DNA of 64,000 bases from CAIMUS01 sp963708455 (GCA_963708455.1 CAVPSQ010000001.1:1-64000); one strand, 5' to 3'. Shown: positions 1-11,029, counted from the stretch's first letter. Program-made: numbers and translations. Notes: generated by a model from the sequence alone, not told the origin.

Positions 1-38
1 TGCCGTTTAGCTACGAAAACTATCGCTAAGATATTATA
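1..38. repeat. left terminal inverted repeat of the Tn3-family element
   Basis: This pairs with 4070-4106 at the other end. It contains the Tn3-like core ACGAAAACT followed by CGCTAAG. The outermost bases are probably cut off by the window edge. Confidence 0.8.
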
Positions 39-41
39 CGC

Positions 42-3026
42 CTAATTTATACGTCTAATTTGTCGATTTGTTCGGGTTGGTGGCGGAGAAGTCATATGTC
101 CCGTTGACAATGATATGGTCAAACAGCAGAGGCGGGACGTGGGCGATAACCTCGGCGAGAACACCCGACCGGCCGCTTGAGCCTGCTCCAAAATATGGCC
201 GATGTGAACGGTGTTGTAGAGCAGGATGGCGTTCGACAGCAGGCTCAGGCAGCTGGCTTTATTCATGATTTCGAAATAGTCGCCCGACCGGAACTCGCCC
301 TGATTGGCAAAGAAGGTATGGCGGGCAAGCTTCTGGCGGAATTCGCCTCGATTCAGCTGTAACCCGACCAAGCCGCGCAGTTCCCGATCGTCGATAAAGC
401 GCAGCAGGTAGGTCGTTTTGACCAACCGCCCCAGCTGCGTCAGCGCCTTAGCGAGACGGTTGCCACTGCCAGCGCTGACCAGGCGCTTGGCAATGACATG
501 GGCGGGCACGATGCGGTTCTTCAGCGACGCGGCCACCCGGACCAAGCCATCCCATTGCTCCTTGATCAGTTCCAGATCCACGGTGCCGGTGAAGAGCGGC
601 CGGATGCCCTCGGGCGCCTCCAGACCCGCGGGCCGGTAGAGTTGCTGCGAAGCCACGTCTTTCAGCCGCGGCATAAAGGCAAAGCCGAGTAAAAAACAGA
701 GACCAAAAATCTGCTCGGTAAAGCCGTGCGTATCGGTCGTATGGGTCTGGATATTGAGTTCGGTATCATTCATCAGCAGCCCATCCAGCACGTAGGGTGC
801 TTCGCGCTCGGCGCAGGAGATCGCTTCGGTGGCAAATACGCTGAACTGGTTCGACAGGTGGGTATAGACCGTGACCGCGCGGTCGTAGTAGCCGAAATAA
901 CGGGGATACAACGCCGTTAACAGGGAACTGCGCTGGACGCCAAAACGCTGCCCGTCGGACGACGATAGCCGACCATCGCCGTAGCAGGTACTCAAGGGCA
1001 GGGCGCGCACCGCGTTGACCAGGATCGCATTGGCCGCGTGGATCGTCTCCGGGCGCAGGCAGGCGCGGCTCACCGCCTGCAGCCGAGCCACCGTCATCCC
1101 TTCGGCGCTGTCGGCCATCGCCCAGATGCCGAGGTTGGTCCCGTGAGCGGTCAGCGCCGCCAGCAACACGGGCTCGTGGCGGCGCGGATTGGCTGAAGTG
1201 CGGCCGAGCGGTTTCAGGGCGGCAGTGAACTGACAGCGCGCATCGACCTCCCGCAACAGGTGTTCGATGCGTACCTTGGGCAGACGGTGGGCGAGGAGTT
1301 GCCGCAGCAGCGGCGCTTGGGCCGGTTCCTCCAGCGCCGGATCGCGCTTGAGGCGTAGCTCGCCGGCGACCAGCTCGGCGAAAGGGTTGGCGGGCAGGTT
1401 GAGCGCCGTACCCGCGGCCGTCACCCGGAACTCCTCTACCAGTGGGGCCAGGGCGGCCTCCGCTTCCACGGGCAGGCCCAGCGCTTGATACGCGGCGGGC
1501 TTTTGGCTTTCCCAGGTCACGGGGTCGTAGCAGAGGTCCCAGAATGCCACGTGACGGCGGCTGTCGGGTAGATAGATCTCGCCGGCGCGCAGGGCATCGC
1601 GCAGCGCCAGCGCCAGCGCGATCTCCCAGGTCCGGCGGTCGATGCCGCGCGGATCCGCGGTGAGCCGACCGCGCCAAGCCACGGGGACAAAGGTGACATC
1701 GACCGTGGCCGGCAGCGCCTTGAGCGTGCCGGCATCGAGCTGGCGCAGCAGTTCGATCACCTGCAACAGCCCCTGGCTACCGGGCTCGGCATGAAACTCC
1801 AGATGAATGAAGTGGCGAAAATAACGTCGGAAATTGCCGTAGCGGGCCCGCAGTCGATTGACGTAGCCGTGGGCCTGCAGCTGTTCGAAGGCTTCGCAGT
1901 CTTGCACAGCGGCCGTGATCGTGGCGGCATTCACGTGCTCGAACAGCCGGCTTAAGGGCGTCTCCGGCTCGCGGCCTAGCGTCAGCACCACGGTGGCCAG
2001 GTTCCGCAGCGAGGCCACCCCGCGCTGCACCTGGTGGCGTAGCCGTCGGTGCTCTTCCTCCCAGGCCCAGCGGGAATGCCGCTCCATGGTGGTCATGAAC
2101 TGGGCGTGCATAGCGACCAGATCATCCAGCAGGGTTTTCTTCGCCTCATACAGAAAGCAGACCGCCAAGGCATAGCGTTTGTCGGGCTCGAAGTGACGAA
2201 TTTGCCAGGACTGATAGGTGCGCACCGCGGCTGCCAGGCGCTGGAGCAGTTCGCGGCCCACGCCCATAAACCGCACCTGGTCGAGGCCGAGCGCGGCCAG
2301 CAGCCGATAGCGTTCGAAAAAGCGGACGATGTGTTTGGCCTTGGCTTCCGGCGGGTATTCGGCAAAGCGCATGAAATCGGTCTTGCCACCAGGATCGTCG
2401 ACCCTCAACAAGGGGTCGATGGCTTGGCGAACGGCGGGCGGAATTTGCGCGGCGATGTGCCGAAACACGATGCTTTCGGCGTGGCGGTAGGCCGCGTTCA
2501 CCTCGCGCTCGAACACCACGGGTCCGGGAATAACGATGCGGTTCTCGCGCAGCCAGTTCTCGGCTTTTTTTACCAGGTGATCGACGTAGAGATACTGGGC
2601 AACCTGCTCGGCGATCCACGTCCGCAGCCGAGTGGCCACGCTCGCATCGTAGGATTGCCAACCGAGATAGGTGGCGATCTCGCGCTGGTAGTCACCCTCG
2701 GTATTGTCGCGGCCGCGGCCGGTGAGGGCGGCCAGCGGCTCGATCTCCAGTTGCCGGGCCAGGTAGCCCAGCACCGCCGCTGGCACCTGCGTATAATCGC
2801 TCAGAAACCGCCCATGCTTTTTCAATACACAGAGCTGCACGGCAAACCGCAGCACGTTCTCTTGGCCGCGGTGGGTCAGCACCAGACGGAGGTCCTTGGG
2901 CGACAGCGTCCAATCGAAGGCGAGCTCGTCGGGAGTGGGCTGTGAGGTGATCGAGACCGCTGGCGGCGTCGCCTTGTAGATCAGCACCGCCGCCGGCCCG
3001 CCGGGCGGGTCATTCGCCGAGGACAT
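42..3026 (-). CDS. tnpA: Tn3-family transposase TnpA
   Basis: The 994-residue protein has the usual length of Tn3-family transposases, which carry out replicative transposition through a DDE active site. The sequence shows the N-terminal DUF4158-like region and the C-terminal DDE domain with the SSSDGQRFG block (first Asp) near residue 690 and the NDTELNIQTHTTDTHG block (second Asp) near residue 770. The third catalytic Glu lies in the following C-terminal part. The start overlaps the end of the upstream recombinase gene by 17 bases, so both are probably one transcript. The stop lies just inside the left terminal repeat. No frame break is seen, unlike many genes further on, so this copy is probably functional. 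Confidence 0.95.
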   Translation of the reverse strand: MSSANDPPGGPAAVLIYKATPPAVSITSQPTPDELAFDWTLSPKDLRLVLTHRGQENVLRFAVQLCVLKKHGRFLSDYTQVPAAVLGYLARQLEIEPLAALTGRGRDNTEGDYQREIATYLGWQSYDASVATRLRTWIAEQVAQYLYVDHLVKKAENWLRENRIVIPGPVVFEREVNAAYRHAESIVFRHIAAQIPPAVRQAIDPLLRVDDPGGKTDFMRFAEYPPEAKAKHIVRFFERYRLLAALGLDQVRFMGVGRELLQRLAAAVRTYQSWQIRHFEPDKRYALAVCFLYEAKKTLLDDLVAMHAQFMTTMERHSRWAWEEEHRRLRHQVQRGVASLRNLATVVLTLGREPETPLSRLFEHVNAATITAAVQDCEAFEQLQAHGYVNRLRARYGNFRRYFRHFIHLEFHAEPGSQGLLQVIELLRQLDAGTLKALPATVDVTFVPVAWRGRLTADPRGIDRRTWEIALALALRDALRAGEIYLPDSRRHVAFWDLCYDPVTWESQKPAAYQALGLPVEAEAALAPLVEEFRVTAAGTALNLPANPFAELVAGELRLKRDPALEEPAQAPLLRQLLAHRLPKVRIEHLLREVDARCQFTAALKPLGRTSANPRRHEPVLLAALTAHGTNLGIWAMADSAEGMTVARLQAVSRACLRPETIHAANAILVNAVRALPLSTCYGDGRLSSSDGQRFGVQRSSLLTALYPRYFGYYDRAVTVYTHLSNQFSVFATEAISCAEREAPYVLDGLLMNDTELNIQTHTTDTHGFTEQIFGLCFLLGFAFMPRLKDVASQQLYRPAGLEAPEGIRPLFTGTVDLELIKEQWDGLVRVAASLKNRIVPAHVIAKRLVSAGSGNRLAKALTQLGRLVKTTYLLRFIDDRELRGLVGLQLNRGEFRQKLARHTFFANQGEFRSGDYFEIMNKASCLSLLSNAILLYNTVHIGHILEQAQAAGRVFSPRLSPTSRLCCLTISLSTGHMTSPPPTRTNRQIRRIN

Positions 3027-3957
3027 TGAGTGGGCTCCGTTCTAGGTCGTCGGCCAGGTCGTCGGATGACGGGCGGGCGTAGATCGCGGTGGTATCCAGC
3101 GATTCGTGGCCCAGGAGGCCGGCGAGCTCGATCAATTTACCGGGATTGCTCTTGAGGTAGTTGACGGCGAACGAATGCCGAAGCGTGTGGGCGGACACCG
3201 GAATGCGGGTTATTCCGGCGTGCCGCACGAGTTCTGCCATCACGTTTTGAATGGCGCGTATCGACAGCGGGGTCTGACGCTTGCTCAGGAAGAACGGCGT
3301 CTGCGGCCTAGCTTCGAGCAGCGTCTCCCGATAGCGCTGCAGCGCCCGGCGGGCGGTGGCGTTGAGCGGTAGTTGGCGACCTTTCAGCCCCTTTCCCGCG
3401 CGGACCCGTACCGAACCGGCGCGCACCCCCAGCTGGATATCCTCACGCCAGAGGGCGGCCACCTCGCCGACCCGCAGCCCCGTTTGCAGCATGAGTTGCA
3501 CGAGGGCAAGGTTGCGCTTCGCCAGGCCATGCGGTGAAGCGGCCGCGGCCTGCAACAACGCCAATACCTCGCTCCGATTCAGCGCTGCCGGCTGCTGCTG
3601 CCGGCCTTCGCGCAGGTAGCGCAGATGCTCGGCCGGGTTCTCCGCGGCGCCGCGGTGCTGCGTGAGCCAGCGGTAAAACAGCCGCAGCGATTGCAGCCGG
3701 CGGTTGATCGTCGTCGCACGTTGTGCCTTCTCGTGCAGCAGATGTTGGCGAAAGCTCGCCAAATCCGCCGTCCCTGCCTGTGCCAACGATACCATCGGGC
3801 TCTCGTAGATCCAGGCGAGCCAGTCTCGGAATAGTTTGAGGTCGTGCAGATAAACCCGCACGGTAGCTGGCGCCAGATCGCGTTTGATCAAGCCAGCTTG
3901 GAACGCCTGGAGCAGCGCAGCATCATCGGCGGCTGGCTCGGATAAGCTTATACGCAT
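3010..3957 (-). CDS. tyrosine recombinase of the Tn3-family element (TnpI-like resolvase)
   Basis: The 315-residue phage-integrase-family protein has an N-terminal SAM-like core-binding domain (about residues 10-105) and a catalytic domain with all expected residues: Arg162 (TGLRVGE), a Lys near 189-192, His257 and Arg260 (HTLRH), His284 (LLGHE) and the nucleophile Tyr293 (AIYARPS). In Tn3-family elements of the Tn4430 type such an enzyme resolves the cointegrate made by TnpA, in place of a serine resolvase. Its position next to tnpA and beside an AT-rich palindromic intergenic region supports that role. It could also be read as a XerC/D-like integrase, but the context argues for a resolvase. 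Confidence 0.9.
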   Translation of the reverse strand: MRISLSEPAADDAALLQAFQAGLIKRDLAPATVRVYLHDLKLFRDWLAWIYESPMVSLAQAGTADLASFRQHLLHEKAQRATTINRRLQSLRLFYRWLTQHRGAAENPAEHLRYLREGRQQQPAALNRSEVLALLQAAAASPHGLAKRNLALVQLMLQTGLRVGEVAALWREDIQLGVRAGSVRVRAGKGLKGRQLPLNATARRALQRYRETLLEARPQTPFFLSKRQTPLSIRAIQNVMAELVRHAGITRIPVSAHTLRHSFAVNYLKSNPGKLIELAGLLGHESLDTTAIYARPSSDDLADDLERSPLNVLGE

Positions 3958-4076
3958 AATCCCAGTCCCGTTAACCCCTCTCGATTAGGCGTATAATACT
4001 CCAATATGGGCTTAAATATGGCATATATAATCAATTATATGCCAAATATTTAGCGTATAAATTAAGCGTATAATAC
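3958..4076. other. putative resolution site (res/IRS) of the transposon
   Basis: This 120-base AT-rich segment lies between the recombinase start and the right terminal repeat. It holds an imperfect palindrome at 4014-4051 with arms of about 14 bases (AAATATGGCATATA and its near complement) and three copies of the word GCGTATAA near 3989, 4053 and 4066. TnpI-type recombinases act at such arrays of inverted and direct repeats beside their own gene. The function is inferred from position and symmetry. Confidence 0.6.
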
Positions 4077-4114
4077 CTTAGCGATAGTTTCCGTAGCTAA
4101 ATGGCGTGTGATCC
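4071..4114. repeat. right terminal inverted repeat of the Tn3-family element
   Basis: The reverse complement of 4077-4106 matches window bases 1-30 at 27 of 30 positions. The extension to 4114 is inferred from the 38-bp length of Tn3 ends. Confidence 0.75.
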
Positions 4115-4281
4115 GGTTCGAGCTATCTGATCGTTGCTGACATGCCGCGGGCGCCGGCCTGTCCAGTCTGTGCACTGGCGGCACGGGCAACAGCGCGACT
4201 GCCGAAACTCAGAAGGAAGCGGGATGACGTCGGCATGACTGCCAGGCTTGACATCACCTTTGAGGAATGGGCCGGTGGTCG

Positions 4282-5139
4282 CTAGGGCTGTTGCTGCAGC
4301 CAGGCGGTCAAGTCCGCCGCCGTCTGAAAATCCAGCAGGGCTTCACCCAGGTTTTCCAACTCGGTCACGGGTAGGGCCTGGATGCGGGCTTCCTGGGTAG
4401 GAGCCAATGGGCCAAGACGGCGGCGCAACAGACGCAGTACCAGCAGCGCCGCTTCGCGTTGCCGAGTGTCCTCTTCGGTTTCGGCGAGCACGTCCTGGTA
4501 GAAGCGGGTTTGTTTCAGATCGACATCGGGCAGGTGCAGCATGGCTTGAATCTCCTGACGGCTGAGTTGCGGTAATTTGTAGACCAGAATGGTTTCGAGT
4601 AGGTCAAGGAATACCGGGGTTTGGGGGTCGTCCGGCGGTAAAGAGAAAGCGCGTTGGGTGGCTTGGGCACGGGGGATCGCCTCTGACAGGGGTGCAATGA
4701 TCAACTGCAAGAGTTGCAAACCCCAGTGTGTGGTTGGGGTGTTGGCCAGGTCTTCCAGGTAAACGCGGCGGACACACGGCAATTGCAGCAGCACCTCGAA
4801 CGAGGGGGATGGACCCTTGTCGGTGGCGCGGTCGGGAAAAATGGCGATGGCCCGCCACGGGCGTTGCAGCGGCTGGCGATAGAGGTAGATGAACAGTTCG
4901 GTGAACCAGCGTCCGTAGAAATGGGTGTCGGGTTGGAACTGCGCTTCCAGGAATCCCACCGGCAGGGTCGGGTCGTCGGTGGTGGGGACCAACACGCCGT
5001 CCAGTTGAAAGCGGGTTTCCTTGACCTCTTCCGCGCGCAGGGTATACGTACCGGCTGCCGGCACGGGCCAGTCGGCCAGTTTGAACGGCAGGTCAGGGCA
5101 GGCTTTGAACAGCTTGTAGAGCAGATGGTCGGTTTTCAT
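4282..5139 (-). CDS. Rpn/DUF2887-family PD-(D/E)XK nuclease (putative transposase)
   Basis: This protein of about 285 residues belongs to the recombination-promoting nuclease (Rpn) / DUF2887 group. The N-terminus MKTDHLLYKLF is typical, and the block LDGVLVP ... VGFLEAQFQ fits the PD-(D/E)XK core (Asp, then Glu-x-Gln). The C-terminus has the Leu-rich and Glu-rich tail ending in DLTAWLQQQ that is common in this family. An upstream TTG at 5154 would add five residues. I chose the ATG because family members begin with MKTD. Such genes are scattered, often multicopy and probably mobile; a C-terminal remnant of a relative lies at 55152-55391. The cellular role is unclear. Confidence 0.75.
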   Translation of the reverse strand: MKTDHLLYKLFKACPDLPFKLADWPVPAAGTYTLRAEEVKETRFQLDGVLVPTTDDPTLPVGFLEAQFQPDTHFYGRWFTELFIYLYRQPLQRPWRAIAIFPDRATDKGPSPSFEVLLQLPCVRRVYLEDLANTPTTHWGLQLLQLIIAPLSEAIPRAQATQRAFSLPPDDPQTPVFLDLLETILVYKLPQLSRQEIQAMLHLPDVDLKQTRFYQDVLAETEEDTRQREAALLVLRLLRRRLGPLAPTQEARIQALPVTELENLGEALLDFQTAADLTAWLQQQP

Positions 5140-5392
5140 CTTCAACACTCGCAAGGCGCCGTTATTGCGATTCGGCCGGGCTGTTTTTTCAGGTGTGATT
5201 GGATCAGGTTAAGGAGTAGCACAATGCCCTGAATTTTTTACTGCAATCAGGTAGTTCAGGTCGCAGAGTCTGTAGCGAAAGGATAGCACATTCTCCCAAG
5301 CGCACTCCTTGAGGCCCATTTATCGGCAACCCGGAAGGCCCACCCCGGCGCTACAGTCGGGCAGGTCATCTCAACCTGTTGAGGATAGGGTC

Positions 5393-8300
5393 GTGAAGTC
5401 GCTACTCCGAAATCTCGTGCTGCTGGGCCTGCTGTTGCCGGGACTGGCGAACGCTGAACTGCTCCAGTACCGTTACACCGATACCCAGGGCCAGGAAAAG
5501 ATACAACCCTCTTCCCAGATTTACGGCAATCCGCAGGGCGGCAACGTCGAGATCGCGCTGTCCGGTGGACTGGATCGGAAGGTCCGGGTGGAGGTGTGGA
5601 AGGGTGGCCGGCTGGTCACGGCTGCCGAGAGCGACACTCTCAACAGCACCGACCGTATCACCGTCGCCAGTCAGGATTACTACGGCGCCTTTCTGACGGT
5701 CGCCACGCCGCCGGATGGGGACTACCAGGTCAAGGCGCTGATCCTGGATACGTTGGGAAAAACCGTCCAGGCGGATGAGTATCGCTGGATGGTGGACACC
5801 ACTCCGCCGCAACTGGGCGCCTTCCAGTATGTGGGAACCCCCTCGGAAGGCTCCCTGGAACTCTTCGGTGACGTATTCACCAACGCCATCGTCGTGGATA
5901 AGGTCAGCGACGCCAACGGCATTGCCCGCGTGGAAGCCGAGACGGTTTATCTGGAAGGTAGCAGGCCGGTCAGGTCGCCGTCCATGGGGTCGGCGGACTA
6001 CGACGGCACCAAGCATCAGATCAGCATTCTCAAACCCATGAGTCAGTGGTATCCGGTACAGCGCCAGCGCTACCGGCTGACCTTCACCGTTGATGACCGG
6101 GCCGGCAATCGCTCGACAACCAGCCTGGAGCATCGCTACGGCAGCACCTGCGGCGAGTTGCCGGAACCGGTCGCCGCGCACCGACCGGGATCGACCGCCC
6201 AATTCCTCGGTCAGGCCGTGTTTGCCGGCTTCGAGCCCTGGTCCAACGGCAGTGTGCTCTACGAAAACCCGGTCACCCTGGTCTGGCGGCTGCCCCGCCA
6301 CAACTGGTACAACGAGAATCCTTACGGCATCGAGTTCACCCCGGTCTATCAGGATGAGACTTACGTCTACATGAAGGTGAAGAAACCTCTGTTGCCGGCG
6401 CCCAACTCCAACGATGGCAACTGGAGCACCAAAACCACCTGGGGCTGCAAAGCCTACAACGATTTCCAGGGCACGCTGGCGGAGGGAGTAGGCGCCACCC
6501 CGAAGCTGGTCAGCGGCGACATCGCTCTGGACGGGCAATGGATCGGTGGGCGCTCGACCTGGAACCAGAAAATCCACGTACCGACCACCGTCACCCGGTT
6601 GCGGGCCGAGGTGGAGGCACGTCCCTACGTGCAGGTCGTGAAGGTGCTCTCAACGTTAGGGACGCTCACCTGTCAGGCGCCGGTCGGCGCCACCCGCTGC
6701 GAGATCGAACTGGCCTGGCAACCACCGCCCGAACGGGATTATTACGCCTGGCAGATCCGGCTCGATAACGAAGCCGGTGAATTCTATGCTTATGCAGACT
6801 ACTACTACTTTCTATTGGGACTATGTCGCTCCGCTGATCGATACGATGACGCTGGATAAGGCCGTCAACAGGTCAGCATCGCGGTTACCGACCCCCATAC
6901 CACCGCCGATTGGCGGAATCCCTGGTGGCAACCACAGACGGTGCAGCTGCTGGCCGACCCGGCCGTGGCGGCAACACCGTGACCCTCAACCCGACGCGCC
7001 TCCCGTAATCCCACCACCAACGCCTATTTCTACGATTTCAATCTCGGGCAGCTCGAGAGGGGCGTATACCCTGACCGCCAGGGTCGTGGATACCTTCAAC
7101 AACGAACGGACACGCCAGTGGGGTGACTACGGGGTGGATCACACCGGTCCTACCGTTACCCTGACCGTCGCCCCCGACGACCGACCCTTGCAGGGCGAGG
7201 TCGAAGTGGAGGTCCTGGAAGACATCCGCATCCGCCTGAGCGATGCCGGCGATTCCAATCCGGCGATCACCGACATCACCCTCAGCGGTGGCCCGCAACA
7301 CGATACCGTCCATTTGGCCTGGCGGCAGGAGGGCGACAACTGGTATCTGGAATATCCCGTCATGTTCCCCTCTCTGGAAACCGGCGATTACCAGTTGCGG
7401 GTGACGGCCCGCGATGCCAGCGGCAATCGGAGTGAAAAGACGGCCGCGTTCAGCTACCAGCCTCACCGGATCAATCTGATCGGTGGCAATACCCTGACCC
7501 TGCCGGTCTCGGACAGGCCTTCTCCCGCCGCAACGGCCTGCCTGCGCTCGCCACCGAGATGGTGGCCCTGCGGGATGGGACCCTGCTGGAGGGACGCTAC
7601 GATATCTACGGGACGATGTCCACCGACGGCATAGCGGTGGTCGTCAACAGCGTGCGGGTGGAGCCTGGGCAGACGGTAAAAGTCGCCGACGGTTACCTGT
7701 TGGGCAATGGCAATGAATATCTCCGCTTGCCGCTGTCGGCGCCGCAACCTGGCAAAGGTCAGTTACTGCTGACGATGCCCGGCGCCCCCCGCAGTCCGGT
7801 CATCCAGGCGCAACTCACTGTCTGGCAGGCAGCGGTAGAGTTGACCGCGCCGCGCTGGACGGTGGAACAGGTGCTCGATCCGCTCGACATCAGCGCTGGC
7901 GCCGCTACCGGCGTGCCCTGCGAGGTGACCTCCGACCTTGCCAGAGCCCGGGACGCCGACGTGTTCAGCAGCCCGGTCTGCTATCTGGAGTGGACCGCCC
8001 TGCCGGACGAAGGTGTCGCCGTGGTCGGTACGCCGCCCAGAATCACCGGCCAGGCCGTGGCTCTGGGCGAGCAGCGCATCGCCTACACGCTCAGTCTGTT
8101 CGATAACGGCAGCCCGGTCGTGGTGGGTGGCGGGGAACAGCGCCTGACCGTGGTGGAGCCGGCGTTGCCATTCCAGCCGGACAAACCGATTGACAAGGTC
8201 TACCGGGCGGTGCAGGAACTGTCGTTCGGCCTGCTGGCCGAGGGCGGCCGGTGCGACCCCTATGTGGACGAGACCGCGGCGCGTACCCGTGGCGCGGCCA

Positions 8301-10860
8301 ACCGCCCCGGCTGTCTGCTCACCTGGCAGGCGTTGCCGGCAGGACTGAAGCAAGACACCATGGCGATCCGGCCGCTGCTGGAGGGCTATCTGGATAGCGC
8401 CGGCCCACACACGCTCGGCTGGCAGGCGAGCCTGTTCAGTCAGCGGGGGACGCGGGTGAACCTGACGCCGCAGCAGTACACCCTGACCACCGTCGAGCCG
8501 CCGGCGCCGACGATAGACATCATCGGTGAGCAGCCTCTGGACAAAACGCTGTTGGCCGTCCCGCAAGCCGGTGGCAAGCTGGGCGCCGTGCAGGTGAAGG
8601 CGCCGACCGGCGGTCTGACGCTGACGGTCGCCGTGCCCGGCCAGGAGCCGAAACAGGAGCGGTACGAGCCGACCGGTTCCAGCGCCGAGAGCCGGATGGC
8701 CCGCACGGTCGAGGTTCCTGCCGGCACGCTGTGGAGCAAAAAACCAATCACGCTGACGGCGGCCTACACTCGACTGCCCGACGTACAGACCCGGCAGACA
8801 ATCGATGCCCTGTATGTGCCCTCGATGAGCATTCAGGCCACCCTGGAAGCGCCCAGGGAAATGCTGGATACGCAGCAACTGCCACTCGTGCTGACGGTGG
8901 GCGTACCGCAGCCGGATGGCGCGCTGAGTTATGACAGTCCGATCGATGGGGGAATGGCAGGGTTTTGTCGGCTACAAGGACAAGCAGAAAGGGCTGGTGC
9001 CGTTGACGGGCAGCGTGCCGCTGGCTGACGGTCGGCGCACGTTTCAGGTCGATGTGGCGGGCCGCGACAGCCTGGTGTTGTACGGTGTGGTGACGCTGAA
9101 CTCGCCGGACCGCCGCTATCAGAAGACGGAAACCACGCTGCCGGTGTACGTCACGCTGCTCAAGGGCACGCCGATCACCGGCAGCATCGTCACCCGGCGG
9201 GCCTTGACCGGGCCGGCGCCCTACAAGGCGGCGTTGAGTCTGGCGCTGGATCGACCCTCGCAGCAGGCGCTCGGCGAGGTCCACTGGCAGGTCAGCCGCG
9301 ACAGCGGCGCCACTTGGCAGGCCCTGTCGGAACGGCTCGACCAGACGGCCGTCAACACCACCTTCGACGTGGGCCGTTATCAGCTACGGGCGCGGTTGCT
9401 TAACAAGAACACCGGCGCTGAAGGGTTTTCGGAAACCATTGCAATTCACGTCTACGACGTGCCCAAGCTGGCCGTCGTGGGCACCCGCACCGCCTTTACC
9501 GGTGCGCCCATCCAGTTGACTGCCCAACTGCGGGTACGGGATCAGCCGGTAGCCGGGGTGGTGGAATGGTGGCTGGCGAAAGAGAAACAGAAAGTCGCCG
9601 AGGGGCTCACTTACACCTTTGCCAAGGACAAACCGACCGCCGTGCCGCTGGAGGTCAGGGCGCGGCTGGAGAGTGCGCCGGCGGACGATCCAGCCGCCTG
9701 GGTGACCGCCCGCTACACGGTGGATGTCAAGGAGCCAGCGCCGCCCAGCGTCCAGATCAGCGGTCCCAGTTACATCGAGGTGGGCGCCGGTTACCGGTTC
9801 ACGGCAGCCATGCAGTTACCGTCGCCGTGGATGTTGCCGGCCGAGTATCCGCTGCGAGGCGAATGGCAGTTGCCGGATGGCCACACCGTAGCGGGCATGA
9901 GCGTGGACTATACGCCCACCACAGAGGATGCCGAAGCCGGTCGGGTGGAACTGGTATTCACCGGCTGGATCGAGGGCTACCGCGACACCGGTGGCAGCCG
10001 GCAGGTCACCCAGCGGGTGACGGTGGGGCGTTACCTCTGGCCGGCGTTCGAGCTGAGCGTCAGGCAAAGAATCGCCTATGCGCCGTCCCAGGTGACGCTG
10101 GAGGTGATCACCCCCGGCTTTACCGGCCGGCTGGAGAAACCGGTCTACACCTGGTCGATGCCGCCGAACGCGCGGGTGGTGCAGCAGCAAGGTCCGACAG
10201 GCGACACTGGAACTGGCCACCGCCGGTACTTATCCGGTCGAGGTGGAGATCACCGACAGCCGGGGTAACCGCAGTCAGGTGCAGACCACGCTGACGGCGC
10301 TGGAGCCGATACCCTACGAGTTGACCCTGGATGTCAGGCCCTCCAATACCCACAACCGGGCGCCGTTGGATGTGACGCTGTATGTGGACGCCACCGGCGG
10401 CCATCCCAGCGATCGCCCCCGCCAGTACCATTTCTATCAGGACGAAAAGCTGATCACAGAGGGGACGGGCAACTACGCGCGGTTTATCGGCCTGCCGGTC
10501 GGCGAGCACATCCTACGGGCGGAGATCGAGTCAACCTATGGCGCCAGAGCGAGCAAAGAAACTCGGTTGACGGTGGTGGCCAACCAGCCGCCAGCCTGCA
10601 CGCTGGACGCGGAGCCGCGCAGTGGCGGCAAGTACTACCGGCTGACCGCCGCCTGCAAAGATCCCGATGGGCAGATGGTGGGGTATCGTTGGGTGGTCAA
10701 CGGGACACCGGTGGGATTGAGCGGCACTACGCTGTCGGTGACGCCGGTGGCAGGGCAGGCGCTGGTGGTGGAACTGACGGCGGTGGATGATTCCGAGGGG
10801 CAGACTACGGTGAACCCGAACGTTGCCCTGAACCGATCGCCCTCAACGCAAATCGTTTAA
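5393..10860 (+). CDS. giant secreted Ig-like protein, DUF4165-type (frame broken several times)
   Basis: A GTG start follows a good ribosome site (GAGGATAGG) and opens a signal peptide, MKSLLRNLVLLGLLLPGLANA. About 1,820 residues follow with repeated beta-sandwich-like segments containing phrases such as DTTPPQLG, DDRAGNRS and DASGNRSEK, which resemble bacterial Ig-like domains. The N-terminal part resembles DUF4165. Large Ig-like proteins are encoded beside transfer genes on IncA/C and IncHI plasmids, where one (RSP of R27) supports conjugation. Translation must change frame near 6800-6870, 6970, 7010-7060, 7540, 8930 and 10190. Several breaks fall within 250 bases around 6.8-7.05 kb. The parts join sensibly, so sequencing error or recent decay is likely. 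It ends 170 bases before a convergent toxin gene. Confidence 0.7.
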
Positions 10861-10897
10861 AGCTGTCGATTACACGCAAGCTGCTAATCTATTGAAT

Positions 10898-11000
10898 GGT
10901 CATGATCATCGTTTCGGCCAGCACCCTCCTTTGCATCGCTATCAATTTTGGCAGGCTGGCTCTCCTGTAGATTGCTATGGCCGAAACGATGATCATGGCC
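10898..11000. repeat. 23-bp inverted repeat between convergent genes
   Basis: Bases 10898-10920 and 10978-11000 are inverted copies with one mismatch in 23, separated by 57 bases. They lie between the 3' end of the DUF4165 gene and the 3' end of the minus-strand toxin gene. The element could be a bidirectional terminator or a small palindromic mobile remnant. It has no T run, which argues against a simple intrinsic terminator. Confidence 0.7.
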
Positions 11001-11029
11001 GGCATATCGGCGGACATAAGCCGAAGCAC

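Larger units (their letters stand above)
1..4114. mobile_element. Tn3-family transposon with tyrosine recombinase
   Basis: Two minus-strand genes, a tyrosine recombinase followed by a large Tn3-type transposase, lie between inverted termini. Bases 1-30 match the reverse complement of 4077-4106 with three mismatches, and weaker similarity continues inward for about 35 more bases. The inner part of the termini resembles the Tn3 terminal repeat. By analogy with a 38-bp Tn3 end, the right end probably reaches about 4114 and the left end starts about 8 bases before the window. No passenger gene is visible. Confidence 0.85.

Noticed and set aside
2049..2945. Long plus-strand reading frame opposite tnpA
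   Set aside because: It is the antisense shadow of a well-matched transposase gene and has no protein-family features.
7763..8878. Minus-strand frame of 371 codons opposite the DUF4165 gene
   Set aside because: Shadow frame with no recognisable features; the plus-strand reading fits Ig-like repeats.
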